Positions 8,975 through 20,073 of a stretch of 64,000 bases of DNA are shown here, piece by piece. The notes under the pieces were generated by a model, which was not told the DNA's origin, did no database searches, and saw only the letters and a program-made list of their open reading frames with translations. The DNA is from [Phialemoniopsis] sp. UDSM-2020 (taxonomy: Eukaryota; Ascomycota; Sordariomycetes; Thyridiales; Thyridiaceae), in contig JAEILZ010000003.1 of the NCBI GenBank assembly GCA_018873225.1, forward strand, positions 1,550,001-1,614,000. Direction: 5' to 3'. The position numbers and the translations under genes are program-made. The number at the start of each line of letters is the position of its first letter. Position 1 is the first letter of the stretch.

Positions 8975-9508
8975 ATGACCATGGCCGCGCGACGGGACCA
9001 CCTAGCCCGCCTCGCCAGCCTGGCCCGTCAGCACCTTCCCCTCCCGCGCGACGACTCCAACGTCGCCTACCCCGTGCACAGACACTCCGTCTTCCCCTAC
9101 TGGGCCTTCATCATCATCATCGGCGTCGGCCTGCTGCTCACCTGCGCCGCGGCCGCCGTCTGCTGGCGCATAGGCCAGCGGCGCGGCCGCTTCGACCGCG
9201 ACGCGTACAGCATGAATCCATTCGTGTGGCGGCGGCGCGGCGGACCAATGCCGCCGCCGCCGGGTCCGGGCTACTACAACGGCGGCGGCGCGCCCGGTAT
9301 GCCTCTGCAGCAACAGCCTGGAGCCGTCCCGCCGCAGAACCCGGAGATTGCAGGGTACTATTCGCCTGCTGCGCCGCCGCCGGTGCAGGGCGGGACGGGG
9401 CCTAGGACGGCGGAGGAGCAGGCGGCGAGGCAGCAGCTGAGGGGGTTCTATGAGCCGCCGCCTGGGCCGCCGCCTCAGATGCAGGGTAGTGTGAGGCCGA
9501 CTGCGTAG
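8975..9508 (+). CDS. Small single-pass membrane protein with a Pro/Gly-rich tail
   Basis: Single exon, 177 aa, family not recognised. The N-terminal 40 residues are polar. One strong transmembrane segment spans about residues 43-64 (WAFIIIIGVGLLLTCAAAAV) and is followed by a basic stop-transfer stretch (WRIGQRRGRF), which places the tail in the cytoplasm by the positive-inside rule. The remaining ~100 residues are rich in Pro, Gly, Gln and Tyr (PPPPGPGYYNGGG, FYEPPPGPPPQ) and probably disordered. There is no signal peptide and no obvious PPxY motif. The layout loosely recalls fungal Rcr-like small membrane proteins, but no diagnostic motif was seen, so no function is assigned. The start was taken at the first of two close in-frame ATGs (8975, 8981). 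Confidence 0.65.
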   Translation: MTMAARRDHLARLASLARQHLPLPRDDSNVAYPVHRHSVFPYWAFIIIIGVGLLLTCAAAAVCWRIGQRRGRFDRDAYSMNPFVWRRRGGPMPPPPGPGYYNGGGAPGMPLQQQPGAVPPQNPEIAGYYSPAAPPPVQGGTGPRTAEEQAARQQLRGFYEPPPGPPPQMQGSVRPTA

Positions 9509-12500
9509 GGTTGAGGAATGGGATCTTTTGTCATGGAGCTTGACGAATGTGGGATATCATTTCTTTTCCATTAATTGTTTCGAACATCATTGAGCCAGCA
9601 TGTTTCCGTATCTAATAAGCAACTTTATTCTTTAAGCTTAGCTTATTCTCTCGGATTAGCAGTCCGTGTTCTTGGAGTTGAGTGACCCGATCGAATGACA
9701 GCTACTGTGCATACCTATCTCTCAAATGTAGAGGCTATCCTTCGAATTGGACGGACCCTGTATCTGAACATCATGTTCTTTCTCTGCCTCAGACGGTATT
9801 TCAAGCTATTGATCCAGGTCGTCTTTGAAACTATGCAGTTTTGATGTTCTTAATGATCACTGAATTGCATCAGACCTTCCATCGCGAATGGTACTGCAAC
9901 ATCTCTGCTTTAGGGCCAATTGACTAATATGCAAGCTACTTTGTCGCCTTTTTTCTGGTTTAGAGAATATGGTGTGATACTGCAACTCAGTTTACAGCAA
10001 TGCAGCTTAACTTACAAGCTTCAATGTCCATGATTACCCTTGTTAAGCTTTACGCAACCTTCCAGCCGGGTGCTTATATTGTATGTCTGACCAAGATTCG
10101 ATATTGATCATTCAATTTAAACTTGACTGGTCCTGACAAACCATACCTACGACTTCAGAAAACATTAGAGATGAAAACTGCCATTCTGCCGTGAACAGTA
10201 CGATTTTAATACGTAGACTAGCAGCCTTGTCTTCATCAAGAACTACCCTTAAAAGAGGCATACACACCTCATATCGGCGCTCAGGAGAGAATGCAATTGG
10301 CTAATGAGTTCTATGCCGCAGTTCATCTATCTGCTTCCTACGTCTCCGGCCTCAAGCACACTCGCCGCAACGCCTACTGTATTTTGTTCCATCTACCTTT
10401 CAATTGCCACACCTCGACCGATAAGTCGCATCTCTGCGCAGGTAACTTCATGCCATAGACCGTCTGAAACTAGTAGACCGATACTCGATTCACGAGGCGA
10501 GTTTTCCATCTGGCCTGATCCTAAGACCTCCCTCTCACAAAGTCACATACCTCTCAACACCAGAAAAACAGATGCATCACAACGCATCTAGACCACATCC
10601 CCTCAACCCCTCTAGGCCTAATCGGCAACCCTTCCCGTGCCCTCCATGTCTCTCGTCACCACCCTCTCCGCACTGTCAAAACAAGGGGGACAGGGTCGCT
10701 TTACGAGAAAGATACGATCTGGACGCAGGCCCAATGTCTCTGAGATCAGGGATGCCAAGGAGGGGGAGGTACCTGGGTACCCACCGAGGTGTCAGCTGGT
10801 CTAGATGGGTCCAGAGCATTGCAACAGCGAGCGAGGAAAATACGCACGAAAGAAGGACAGCGCAGCGAGAGAGAAAAAGAGGAGCCCACATTACCCCAAG
10901 GGCTAATCGTCTAGACTGCCCGCCGCGCGGACGAAAGCGTCGCCGCCAGTGGATGCTGCCAAGCGACCAGAGGAACTGTCGGCTTTGGTCACAAGTTCTG
11001 CAAGGCCCACTGGGTGTGATGGGGACAAGAGACACACATCACAGAAAGGACAGAACCGGGTCCCTTCGTTCACAGTGATTCACTTGCCCACATTCCAGTG
11101 CTCGCTCGGTCTCTTGTGTGCACACAAAGGGTGCTGAGCGACTGGAACGTAGGCTAGGACGAGATGAGCAACATAATACACCTGGCCGCTGAGGAATGTA
11201 AGCAAGATAAGCCGAAATCCACGAGGCTGGCCTCTGCCAGGCACGACGGGTAGGTAGGGGCCGCCCACTCCCCTGCTGGCATTCTCTGTTCCTGGGCTCT
11301 GGCATGGGCGGCGGATGCGTGGCCCATCTCATCTTGCCCGCATACCTCTCTGTTCCCTGTTCCCCTTCATGCTTCATGCAAGGTACCCGGGATTCCTCAC
11401 CTCTATTTACGGTGGCATTCTGCACCTCTTCTAGTGTGCATGCGTGCGTGCGGGCTCTAGTATCAGGAGACCACGGGAGGAGCCATGCCCGCAATGCATT
11501 CTTGTCTATTGAAATGCTGACCCAGAGCACTGGGAAGGGGTTTCCCTGTCATGTTTACTGCGGGGAAAGGGCACAGCAGGGAGTCAAGACGTAAATATGC
11601 ATTAGCAGTAGGGATGGAGAGCAGCAAGTGTGAGGGAACAGGGTCGCAGGGTGGGCGATGGGCGAGTCGCTCTTCGCTCTCTCTTCGCGGGGATGGCTTG
11701 GCACAGGGTACTTACACCCGCCTCCTCATCGCGATCTCTGCCGTAGCTAGGACTGCGTTGGCAGTATCACTCACCACCCGGGTCGGGTGCTGCGATAGTG
11801 TCACGTTTTTCATGCGTGCAAAAATCATATGACCGGGCACACTCTCGCTTACGACGAGACCCAAGCGACGCCTAAAGTTGTTTAAAGCCGACCGCATCGG
11901 GAAAAAAAGGTTAATGCCCACCTGTCAAAGCGGTCGGCATCGCCAATGGGACGCCTCCCAGACGACGCCACTGCGACGCCACGGAAAAGGAGGAGGTTGG
12001 GAAGACTAAAACACTGAGGAAAAGCCAGCAGAGTGATGAAAGAGGCGCTCACGATAGGGTTCGTGGCGTCGCGCGGACAGACGGTGAACACCCCGGCTGC
12101 TGTCCTTGAAGAAAGCGGACCTTGTGTGAGTGGAGGAATGGGAAGGGTCCAGCGCACAGCTAGGTGCTTCGTGGCTTGTGCATGAAGGACTTCTTCATCA
12201 CAGAGCTGGAGAGAGAGGGACTTGCTTAGCAGCGCTGCTACTACGGGGCGGCGGCTCCACGATGGAGCGATCGGGAGGAAGGCCCCATTGTCCCATCTGT
12301 CGACAGTGGACGATTTGACACAATTCCCGGGTGACAATGGGGTGGTTTGTCCGTCTAGCTCGGGGAAAGCCGTTCAGGCATTGTGCAAAAGCTGTGCCTT
12401 TCTCACTGGCACTGCGAGAACAGAGTGTTGATGCGACCGGAGAAAGAGGATACCTGCTAAAGTAGATGGATGACGTTAGCGTTCATTCCACAGCACGGCG

Positions 12501-15500
12501 GGAGACGAAGACAAGCAAGATGGATCTGCAGCCCCGGCCGGATCGTCTTTGATGTCTCCAAATCTGAGACAAGATTTGCTGCAGACACACCCTTTTGCCC
12601 ATTTCGGGTAAGGCGTCAGGGTCAGGTGGTTCTGCAGCAGCTGCAAGGTACAGGAACATCGACATCCTCTTGGCCTGGTGGGCTTCCCGGAGCAAACAAG
12701 ACATCGACGAGCAGAACAAGGTTTCGAGACGGCGGCAACCGTAGCTTCCTCGATACCCGGTCTGGACAGCCTGGGCAGAGACACGTCCATAAGACAGAGT
12801 GGCTGGGATCGCCGAGAGGGTTGCTCGAAAGGGCCTGGAGGCGACAGGATTTAGCATCATGTTGTATGTCAACGATCGCCTGAAAGTCGTCACTGATGAT
12901 CGAAACCTGGGGTCCGGACCCTGGGGAGAGATTTGGGGCGAGAGCCTGATGGGCAAAATGGTCCGGGCAGGCCTTGTTCCAGCCTTGGCACGTCACCACT
13001 GACAGCATCCCGTTGGTCGCTTGTCCTGGTTTAGGAAACTCTGAGGTACATCAGATCGATAGGCTCAGGACCAAGGCACGGCAGCAATCTTGACTGCCAT
13101 CTGTTATCGCATTCGTGGTTCTTGATCTCTCAGTGTACCACTGCTAGAGCGCATCTAGAGATCTCGCCTCACTACTACCACACATCGTTAGCGATGATCT
13201 TCCCGCCAATACGTCAAGGTGAGGTCTTCCACAACGAGATCGTGGTCGTTGATGAAGCAGTGCAGGATTACCTAAGCCGACCATCCCGGATGGTAACGCT
13301 GTCAAAGATCTAAATGTGGGTAGACTAAGTACCTGGCAGTAGAAATTTGGAATCGACTGTCAGGCCGTTCAAAACTTGACAAGTCTAGACTGTGGAAGGC
13401 TTGCACAATGTGGCTGATGTTGGACGTCGGCTTTTAGATAACAGCCAGTGAAGCCCAAGACCATATCACAGCAAAACGGGAGACGCGGACCGCGAAGGCC
13501 GCGTGCAGTCGGTGTTTGGCACGCCGACTTTTTCACGATGTTTGCGCTAGGAGGAAGGCGTGCCGGCTCGGGAATGGCCTCTGGTGATATTCCCGGAGTC
13601 TGTGGCTTGCTGCGGGTGGGCAACACAAAGGAAAGAAGTTTTTGAATGCCGTGATCTTAGCAAAAGCAATGAGAGACTGCCGGCAGGAGCGAAATTTTGC
13701 CGGTCCGGACTTGTGCTGAATTCGACTTGGTTTTCGGGGGCGTTCGGGGGCGTGCCCGACGGCTCCCGCCGTTGACGTGGAAGGCTGTGAAGCGTGAGGC
13801 GTGAGGCGTGAGGCGTAAGGGGCAGATTAGTGATCCTGTCGTCGGCTAGAGCAAACACCACCGTAGCCGCTCGTCGGTTAATCACGACATCTGTGACGGC
13901 TCAATCTCGAGTGATACAACCCCCGGGTTCTCCGCGAAAGATAAGAGAAACGTCGAGAAAGTCAGGATGCATTAGCGTGCGTGAACATGAGCGTGAGCAC
14001 TGCTGGCTAGCGATGCTGTTACCAAGGTCTAGACTTGATGGACAGTGCATGCATGTAAGACAGAAGAGAGTGCGGACCAGAGCAAGGGACGTGCACGCGC
14101 GCGCGCTTGTGCGGTGTTTGCGCCTGCTTGGCAGGAAATGGTCTCGATCTGAGCTTGACTGGCTGGCTGTCTGGATCTGCCGCCCAAGGCTCAGAGGTGT
14201 GGCCCTCGCGACGGCTGCGATTAGTCACCACCGTCTTGCTCACCGTGCCTCTGAAGGTGTAGACTCGGCCCAGCGCTCTGGGAAGGCCGACGGTGTGGCT
14301 TGTCCCAGGGGAAACTCTGCCGGAGAGGGTTACTGCTTATGGTAAGACGAGCCCGTCTTCAGACAACGGACGGGTGAGGCAAGGAGGGCCCCATTGAAGG
14401 ATTAAAAGTTCACGGGTGTGCCGATAAAGCACAGAATAGATGCCAATGCATACACGCGAGGGATTGCTCGTGTTGGGACTGGACGCGTGTACCCCTTGAT
14501 TGATCGTGGCGTGGGCCGTTAGTGATGTGAACAACAATCATTCTGATTGATGAGATGGTGTGTGAGAAACTGGGGAGGCTCCATCCGTGGATGGTGACGC
14601 CGAGCGACATGAGCTGGGAGCGACCCAGGATTGACTGATTGATTGATGGATTGGTCGCACAGGGTCCAGTTTAGGGGAGGGAGGGAACCTTGAAAGCTTT
14701 CAGCTGGGCCAGGAACAGAGCCAGCAGAACACTGTGCTACAGGTGGCCCATTGGCCACTTGGGAGCCCTCCAAGCCCTGTGAGCGGCCAAACCGCCTGTA
14801 AAATTCTTCAAGTTCAGTGGCGGTGACCACCCAAAGATGGTAAGTTCCGCAGTTATCCCCGGCACCACCACCCCCCTTTCCGCTAAGCCGGTCCACCACC
14901 CTCCAATTCGGCGAAAATCTCGACGACACGCGCGCGGGAGCCAGGGGACAAGCAAGCAGATTCGTCCACGGGGAAACTGACAGCACGGAGAGAGCCTTCT
15001 TGTCCTACGCGTGCTATGCATTCTTAGCTGCTTCCATTTCAGCTTCTCCCGCAGGCTAGGCCGATGCAGACAACTGCCGAAATCTTTAAGTTCAGTGCTT
15101 GACAAGCCATCTCAAAAGACCCTGCATTGCATGAGAAGAGGGTAGAGAGCAAAGCAAGACCATGAGAACAAGCAATGAAATAGTCCGAGGCAATGCTAGG
15201 TGAATGTGTGCGTGCATGCGGGGAAAACGCCGAACAATGTCCATTCTGGGCACCGGGAAGACCCTGGATGGGGTGTCGTTAACGGATTGTTTGCTTGGGG
15301 TCGCCCACTCTTCTGCAGGCCATGGCAAATGCTGTCATTTACCTGCCGCAAGTATCGATACAATGCCAAAGTACAGGGACGAGCTTCTCGTTTCGATCCG
15401 TAATCCTGGTTTTGTGGTTAATGATCATCTTGCCCAGGTGGTTTTGGAGATTGACGAGCCAGATTAACGAGATGCAGGTCAGCCCAAACAAGTCCACTGG

Positions 15501-15834
15501 ATTGGCCGGTCGTTCCAAGCTGAGACCCACCTTGCTCCCCTCCCATGCAATGCCCCGCCATTTGCACCTCATACCATGGATGCTGTCTTTACGACGTCAG
15601 CATTGGTTGTGCCATTTGACGTTCTCATATCTTGATATCTCGAAACAGTCGCGGAGGACATAGACAAGACCAATCGAACGAGACACTGTGCCCTTGGAGA
15701 AACTCCTTGTGAGCTGTTCTTACAGACCTTCTCCCTCAACCTCTAATCCAGCGAGGGGAACCAGCGCCAAGCCGTCAATCACGTACGAAGTAGTGCCAGT
15801 GCCTAGGTCCCAACGTTCAATCGCAACGACCACG
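9509..15834. other. Gene-poor region of 6.3 kb
   Basis: No frame here carries a recognisable domain, and the open stretches look like chance frames in GC-moderate DNA. The first ~800 bp (9510-10300) is AT-rich. Simple features include GCGTGAG repeats at 13792-13819, an alternating CG run near 14094-14106, a perfect TGAAAGCTTTCA palindrome near 14692, and GATT-type repeats near 14630-14655. The last few hundred bases probably hold the promoter of the oxidoreductase gene. No tRNA, rRNA or transposon signature was found. Confidence 0.55.
13792..13819. repeat. Short tandem repeat of a 7-bp unit
   Basis: Three perfect GCGTGAG units followed by one variant, GCGTAAG, in non-coding DNA. Confidence 0.85.
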
Positions 15835-17012
15835 ATGGCACCTATTGGCGTCGCTCTGATCGGTGGGGGCATCTTTGTCAAGGAAGAGCACCTAGTATGT
15901 TGCCTTGGCACTATGTATATGCTTTTACTAGACATCAAAGACCGAACTAACACTCGAGACTACCCTGTCAGCCTGGCGTCTTAGCGTGCCAAAACCTGAC
16001 ACTCAAGGCTATCTACTCGCGGTCTCTCAAGTCCGCTCAAGATACGGCATCGCTTGTCCCAAGCTCTCATGCGCCGGTCGACTTGTATTCGGAGGACTCT
16101 GGTGATGGAAAGTCTTATGACGATGTCCTGAAGCGCCCCGACGTCGGGGCCGTCATCATCGCCCTGCCCATTCGCAACCAGCCAGAGTACATAAAAAAGG
16201 CCCTCGCTGCTGGCAAGCATGTTTTGTCAGAGAAGCCAGCCGCTCCGGATGCCGCTGCCGCGGTGGATCTCATCAACTGGTATCATGGGGTGTCAGCGGA
16301 CAAGGGCGTTACGTGGGCTGTCGCCGAACAGTATCGCTACCTGGACAAGTACGTCTTCGCCGGAGAAGAAGCCCGGAAGCTCGGGAAGGTGACTGGCTTT
16401 GTGGTCAAAGTCTTCTACATGATGAAGCCAGGTAAGTATTTGATAAATATATCGTGTCTATTTCTGGCTCTTTGCTGACGACCCGCTCTAGATAACAAGT
16501 ATGTCGGTACCGACTGGCGCCGAAACCCGACCCATGACTATGGGTTTGTCTTGGATGCAGGCGTGCACTGGGTCGCTGCTCTGCGGTTGATGCTCGGGGA
16601 CGAGACGGTAGAATCCGTCATGGGATTCTCCCACACCGGCACGAAGCACCTGCCCCCGCCCGACTCGCTTCATGGCGTCCTTAGACTGAAGTCCGGCGCC
16701 GCGGGCTCGTTTCTGTGCTCTGTGGGCTCCACCTTCTCAGCCCAAGACTACACCGTTATCTGCGAGGAAGGAAGCGTGACGGTCGCTCGGGACCGGGTCA
16801 CCATTGTGCGAGGAACCGAAAAAGAGGACAAGGACTTCGTGTTCCGGAGCGCTGTGCCCATAGAGATCCAAGCCTGGGCAGAGGCGATGGTAGCCGGCAA
16901 GCCCGATCCACGCCAGACACCAGAACAGGCCCTCGCGGATCTAGAGCTTCTGGAAGGCCTCTTGAAGAGCGCTGACAAAGAGGGAGAGCGACGGTACTTG
17001 GAACACCAGTAG
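15835..17012 (+). CDS. Gfo/Idh/MocA-family NAD(P)-dependent oxidoreductase
   Basis: Three exons: 15835-15894, 15972-16431 and 16492-17012, giving 346 aa. Introns are 77 nt (GTATGT, branch CTAAC) and 60 nt (GTAAGT, branch CTGAC, TAG). The family oxidises or reduces sugars, polyols or dihydrodiols. The Rossmann start is GVALIGGGIFVKEEHL (residues 5-20), where glycines replace the classical GxGxxG spacing in a way common in fungal members. The signature EKP is at 107-109 (HVLSEKPAA), with the substrate-domain motif DAGVHW in exon 3. No signal peptide is seen, so the enzyme is probably cytosolic. It resembles dimeric dihydrodiol dehydrogenase-like fungal proteins, but the substrate cannot be read from the sequence. 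It converges on the thioesterase gene with only about 96 bp between stops. Confidence 0.87.
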
Positions 17013-17108
17013 GGACTGCCAAGAAAGAACGATCGGGAGCAGCAGCGACAAAAAGAACAACAGGGCTGGCGAGAATCTGGGGTACAGGACGCCGGCTTTG
17101 CCGCGATA

Positions 17109-17749
17109 TCATAGCTTGCTAGGGCTCGATGCAACTAAGATCCGCTCTAGACCCGTTCGTAAGACACTGTTCATGGTCGCGACTGGTCGTCCGGTAGCTC
17201 GCTCCACAAAGACGTGAATGAACTCGCCTACGGCCCTGACCTCGTTGACCCCCTTCTCGAAAAGGCCAATCTCGTACGTGACGCTTGATTTGCCTAGCTT
17301 ATTTACCCTCAGTCCCAGCTCGGCGATTGCCGGATAACTGATGGAGCCAAAGTAGTCGTTTTGTGTGTGTGCCATCATAGGGTGCTGTGGTGAGTTCACC
17401 GGATCCAGACCGCAGTTCTCGATGAGATAGGCGTTTACAACAGAGTCATATCTTGAGGAAATTGCGTTTAGCGAAAGACTTTCCCCAGTCAACGAATCAC
17501 TGGATCCTGATCGCCACTCACAGAAAGTTGTAAATTGAGTTGTTCATGTGGTGATACATGTCGTTATCGGCCCTGAAAGTGATGATATCAGCACTGCTAA
17601 TCTGCCATTCACGAGATCTCTGGGGTCATCGACTTGCGACCAAGGCGATCTTGGCGGGCCGGGCTGGAAGCTTACCATCGCGTGCGATAATCCAGAATGA
17701 AAGGGTAGTCGCCTCGCGTCCTAGCCTTGAGCGTCGCGTAGTTCGCCAT
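17109..17749 (-). CDS. Hotdog-fold acyl-CoA thioesterase family protein
   Basis: Three exons on the minus strand: 17676-17749, 17522-17572 and 17109-17451, giving 155 aa. Introns are 103 nt (GTAAGC, CAG) and 70 nt (GTGAGT, branch CTAAAC, AAG acceptor). After splicing, residues 24-36 read RWADNDMYHHMNN, the conserved hotdog signature around the catalytic Asp and the HxNN turn, and then lead into YDSVVNAYLIENCGLDP. The length is typical for stand-alone 4HBT proteins, which hydrolyse acyl-CoA thioesters or are of unknown substrate. No targeting signal is clear. The stop is TGA at 17109-17111. It diverges from the pseudouridine synthase gene. The middle exon is only 51 nt and holds most of the active-site motif. 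Confidence 0.85.
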
Positions 17750-18486
17750 GGTGGTTGCCGTCGTCCTCGCCGATATCGATATTCAGAATGGGAGACCACA
17801 GACAGCCTTGGGGAAGGCGGCAAGAGCCTAGGGTCAGGGAGTGTGGACGGTGAGACAAGTGTCTCAGAATAGGACTGCCTTTTTCCAGATCGATTTGTCA
17901 ACGATGAAGAAGTGGCAGGCAGGCTACACGTTTGCGCCAGAGCTTGTCAACTTTGCGATCCTCTTAAATGGAGTGCTAAGGTTGACATCGGAGATGCTGG
18001 CAGGCCGCTAGACGCTGTCCCGAGGCTATCTGGGCTCTCTGGCCCGCCTAGCGTCGGAATAAACTTCGGTTAGCTCAGTGCTGTAGCGGTCACCCAAAAA
18101 AGCCATTTACGTAGCGCTGGAAAGGTACCAGTTGACCCCTGCTCATGCCTGCTGCCCCCCCGGGTTCTGCCTTCTTTCTCCGCCCACTTAGCGCGGATCT
18201 TCCGCCTTTGGCACATTCCCAAGCTTTTTTCAGGCGCAAAAAGTGAACATCGCGAGGAGAAACCCAAAAATCGCATACATTCACTGTCTTTGAGCTTCTT
18301 GTCCTTGTCGCAAAAGGCCCCCCATCCTTCTCTCCTTTAGGGCCAAGCGACTGAACAGCCTCTCTATTTGGAAAGGTACCACTCTTTTCCCCCAACCTCA
18401 CCCTGGAATTGGCTTCCTTCCCGCGCCTGCTTGCCCGACTAGCAGGCAAGCGCAAAACCGCCCTTCCGGTCAGGCTCCTCTCTACC
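17750..18486. other. Divergent promoter region
   Basis: 737 bp between the thioesterase start (minus) and the pseudouridine synthase start (plus). The last ~300 bp before 18487 is rich in C and T on the plus strand, as in many fungal 5' leaders. No gene is seen. Confidence 0.6.
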
Positions 18487-19962
18487 ATGAGTGCTGAGAC
18501 TGAGGCTGGCGCATTGAGCGAACTGCCAGTCGCGGCGTTCGAAGAACTCTATATCGAGCCACCGGCCAAACCCCCGAAGGCACCTGCACCCAACCGGAAA
18601 CCACAGACCAAGCCTCGCCAAAAGTCCTTCAAGCACCCATGGCTGACGCTTACCACACCATGCGGTGACCCCTGGCCAAGGCCATACTATATTGAAGGCG
18701 GACTGCGGCGGGTCAAGCCATACCACTATACATACAATACCTGGGTCAAGGAGAGATGGCGTGGTCGAGTCTTGATCGACGTCTTCGAGGCCGAGTTTCG
18801 GGATAGGCCTTTGACCTACTACAGGTCGGCTATGGAGAGGGGCCTGGTTCTCGTCAACGGCCAGAAGGTTGGCCCTGATCACGTGTTGAAGAACGGCGAG
18901 ATGGTGTCACATACCCTCCATCGACACGAACCGCCAGTGTCGCAGGATCCCGTGGCCGTCATCTACGAAGATAACGAGATGGTCGTCATCAACAAGCCAG
19001 CTGGCATTCCCGTCCATCCCGCAGGTCGCTACAACTTTAATTCTATTGTGGAAATTATGAAGTCTGAGCGCGGGCCCGAATGGGTTCCCTACCCTTGCAA
19101 TCGGCTGGATCGCCTCACCAGCGGAATCATGTTCATCGCCAAGACACCCAAGGCTGCCGAGCGTCTGAGCTCTCAGATACAGTCACGAACTGTCAGAAAA
19201 GAGTATATCGCCCGTGTCATCGGGAAATTTCCAGATGGAGAAGTTGTCTGCAACCAGCCAATTCTCCAGATATCGCCCAAGTTAGGACTTAACCGCGTAA
19301 GAGCTAATGGCAGGCATGCGAGAACCGTATTCCAGAGGCTTGCTTACTACCCTCCGGAAGCCACAGGCTCCGAAGAGGACGGCCCAAGCAAGGCAGACAT
19401 CTCCGAGGCGGAGCTGCAAGGGAAGCCTTGGAAAGCCAAGCAGGGCTACTCCATTGTGCGGTGTTTGCCGGTGACGGGTAGAACCCACCAGCTCAGAGTG
19501 CACCTCCAGCACTTGGGCCACCCAATCGAGAACGATCCCATCTATGCCAACCAGAGGGTATGGGGCATTGACCTTGGGCGGGACGACCCCGACGCTAGCA
19601 AGAACACTGACGACGACATCATGACAAGACTTGCGCGTATGGGCAAGGAGGAGGTTGCAGATGCCGTGGCCTACTATGACGAGATGGTAGACAAGTACCA
19701 CGAGAAGAAGGCGGAGAAAATGTCCGGGAGCGCTTGCGAAGTCTGCGACGCACCACTCTACACCGACCCTGGAGAGCACGAGCTTGCACTTTGGCTTCAC
19801 AGCCTGCGGTACGAGGATGAAGACGGGCGGTGGTCTTACACCAGTCCCCTGCCGAAGTGGGCTCTTCCTCCTGAGGGAACAAGTGGGCCTACCGAAGTCG
19901 GCGGTATGGAAAAGCTGGTCGAAGCTGTCAAAAACGAGGAGGATCCAGAGATAGCATCATGA
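18487..19962 (+). CDS. tRNA pseudouridine synthase, RluA family (Rib2/Pus9-like)
   Basis: Single exon, 491 aa from the ATG at 18487; the frame is open further upstream but has no ATG there. The long N-terminal block matches the arrangement of yeast Rib2/Pus9: YYIEGGLRRVKPYHYTYNTW, then WRGRVLIDVF, an S4-like segment with FRDRPLTYYRSAMERG, and HRHEPPVSQDP. The catalytic motif is NRLDRLTSG with Asp 208, followed by KTPKAAERLSSQI and the C-terminal motif GRTHQLRVHLQHLGHPI. Rib2 and Pus9 make pseudouridine 32 in cytosolic and mitochondrial tRNAs; which role applies cannot be decided here. There is no C-terminal deaminase domain, unlike yeast Rib2. The tail after residue ~400 contains an acidic linker and a CxxC-type pair (ACEVCDA). 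Confidence 0.9.
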   Translation: MSAETEAGALSELPVAAFEELYIEPPAKPPKAPAPNRKPQTKPRQKSFKHPWLTLTTPCGDPWPRPYYIEGGLRRVKPYHYTYNTWVKERWRGRVLIDVFEAEFRDRPLTYYRSAMERGLVLVNGQKVGPDHVLKNGEMVSHTLHRHEPPVSQDPVAVIYEDNEMVVINKPAGIPVHPAGRYNFNSIVEIMKSERGPEWVPYPCNRLDRLTSGIMFIAKTPKAAERLSSQIQSRTVRKEYIARVIGKFPDGEVVCNQPILQISPKLGLNRVRANGRHARTVFQRLAYYPPEATGSEEDGPSKADISEAELQGKPWKAKQGYSIVRCLPVTGRTHQLRVHLQHLGHPIENDPIYANQRVWGIDLGRDDPDASKNTDDDIMTRLARMGKEEVADAVAYYDEMVDKYHEKKAEKMSGSACEVCDAPLYTDPGEHELALWLHSLRYEDEDGRWSYTSPLPKWALPPEGTSGPTEVGGMEKLVEAVKNEEDPEIAS

Positions 19963-20039
19963 TCAACGAAGAGCCACAAATTCCAGTCCAACAATTGCCG
20001 ATGATGGGTCCTTGGTGGGAGCTTGGGAGCTTGCGGGAG

Positions 20040-20073
20040 ACATTCCACAAGCCTCAGTGTGGCTTTGGAATGT
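20040..20073. repeat. Inverted repeat (hairpin) in the 3' flank of the pseudouridine synthase gene
   Basis: The left arm ACATTCCACAAGCC (20040-20053) pairs with the right arm GGCTTTGGAATGT (20061-20073) over 13 base pairs with one bulged C. The 7-nt loop is TCAGTGT. It begins 78 bp after the stop codon, so it may lie in the 3' UTR. Confidence 0.75.

Noticed and set aside
10572..11078. 168-codon open frame on the plus strand
   Set aside because: No recognisable motif, and an overlapping antisense frame of similar length indicates composition bias.
18066..18095. A-box-like string (GGTTAGCTCAGTGC) suggesting a tRNA
   Set aside because: No matching D-stem partner, B box or acceptor stem follows.
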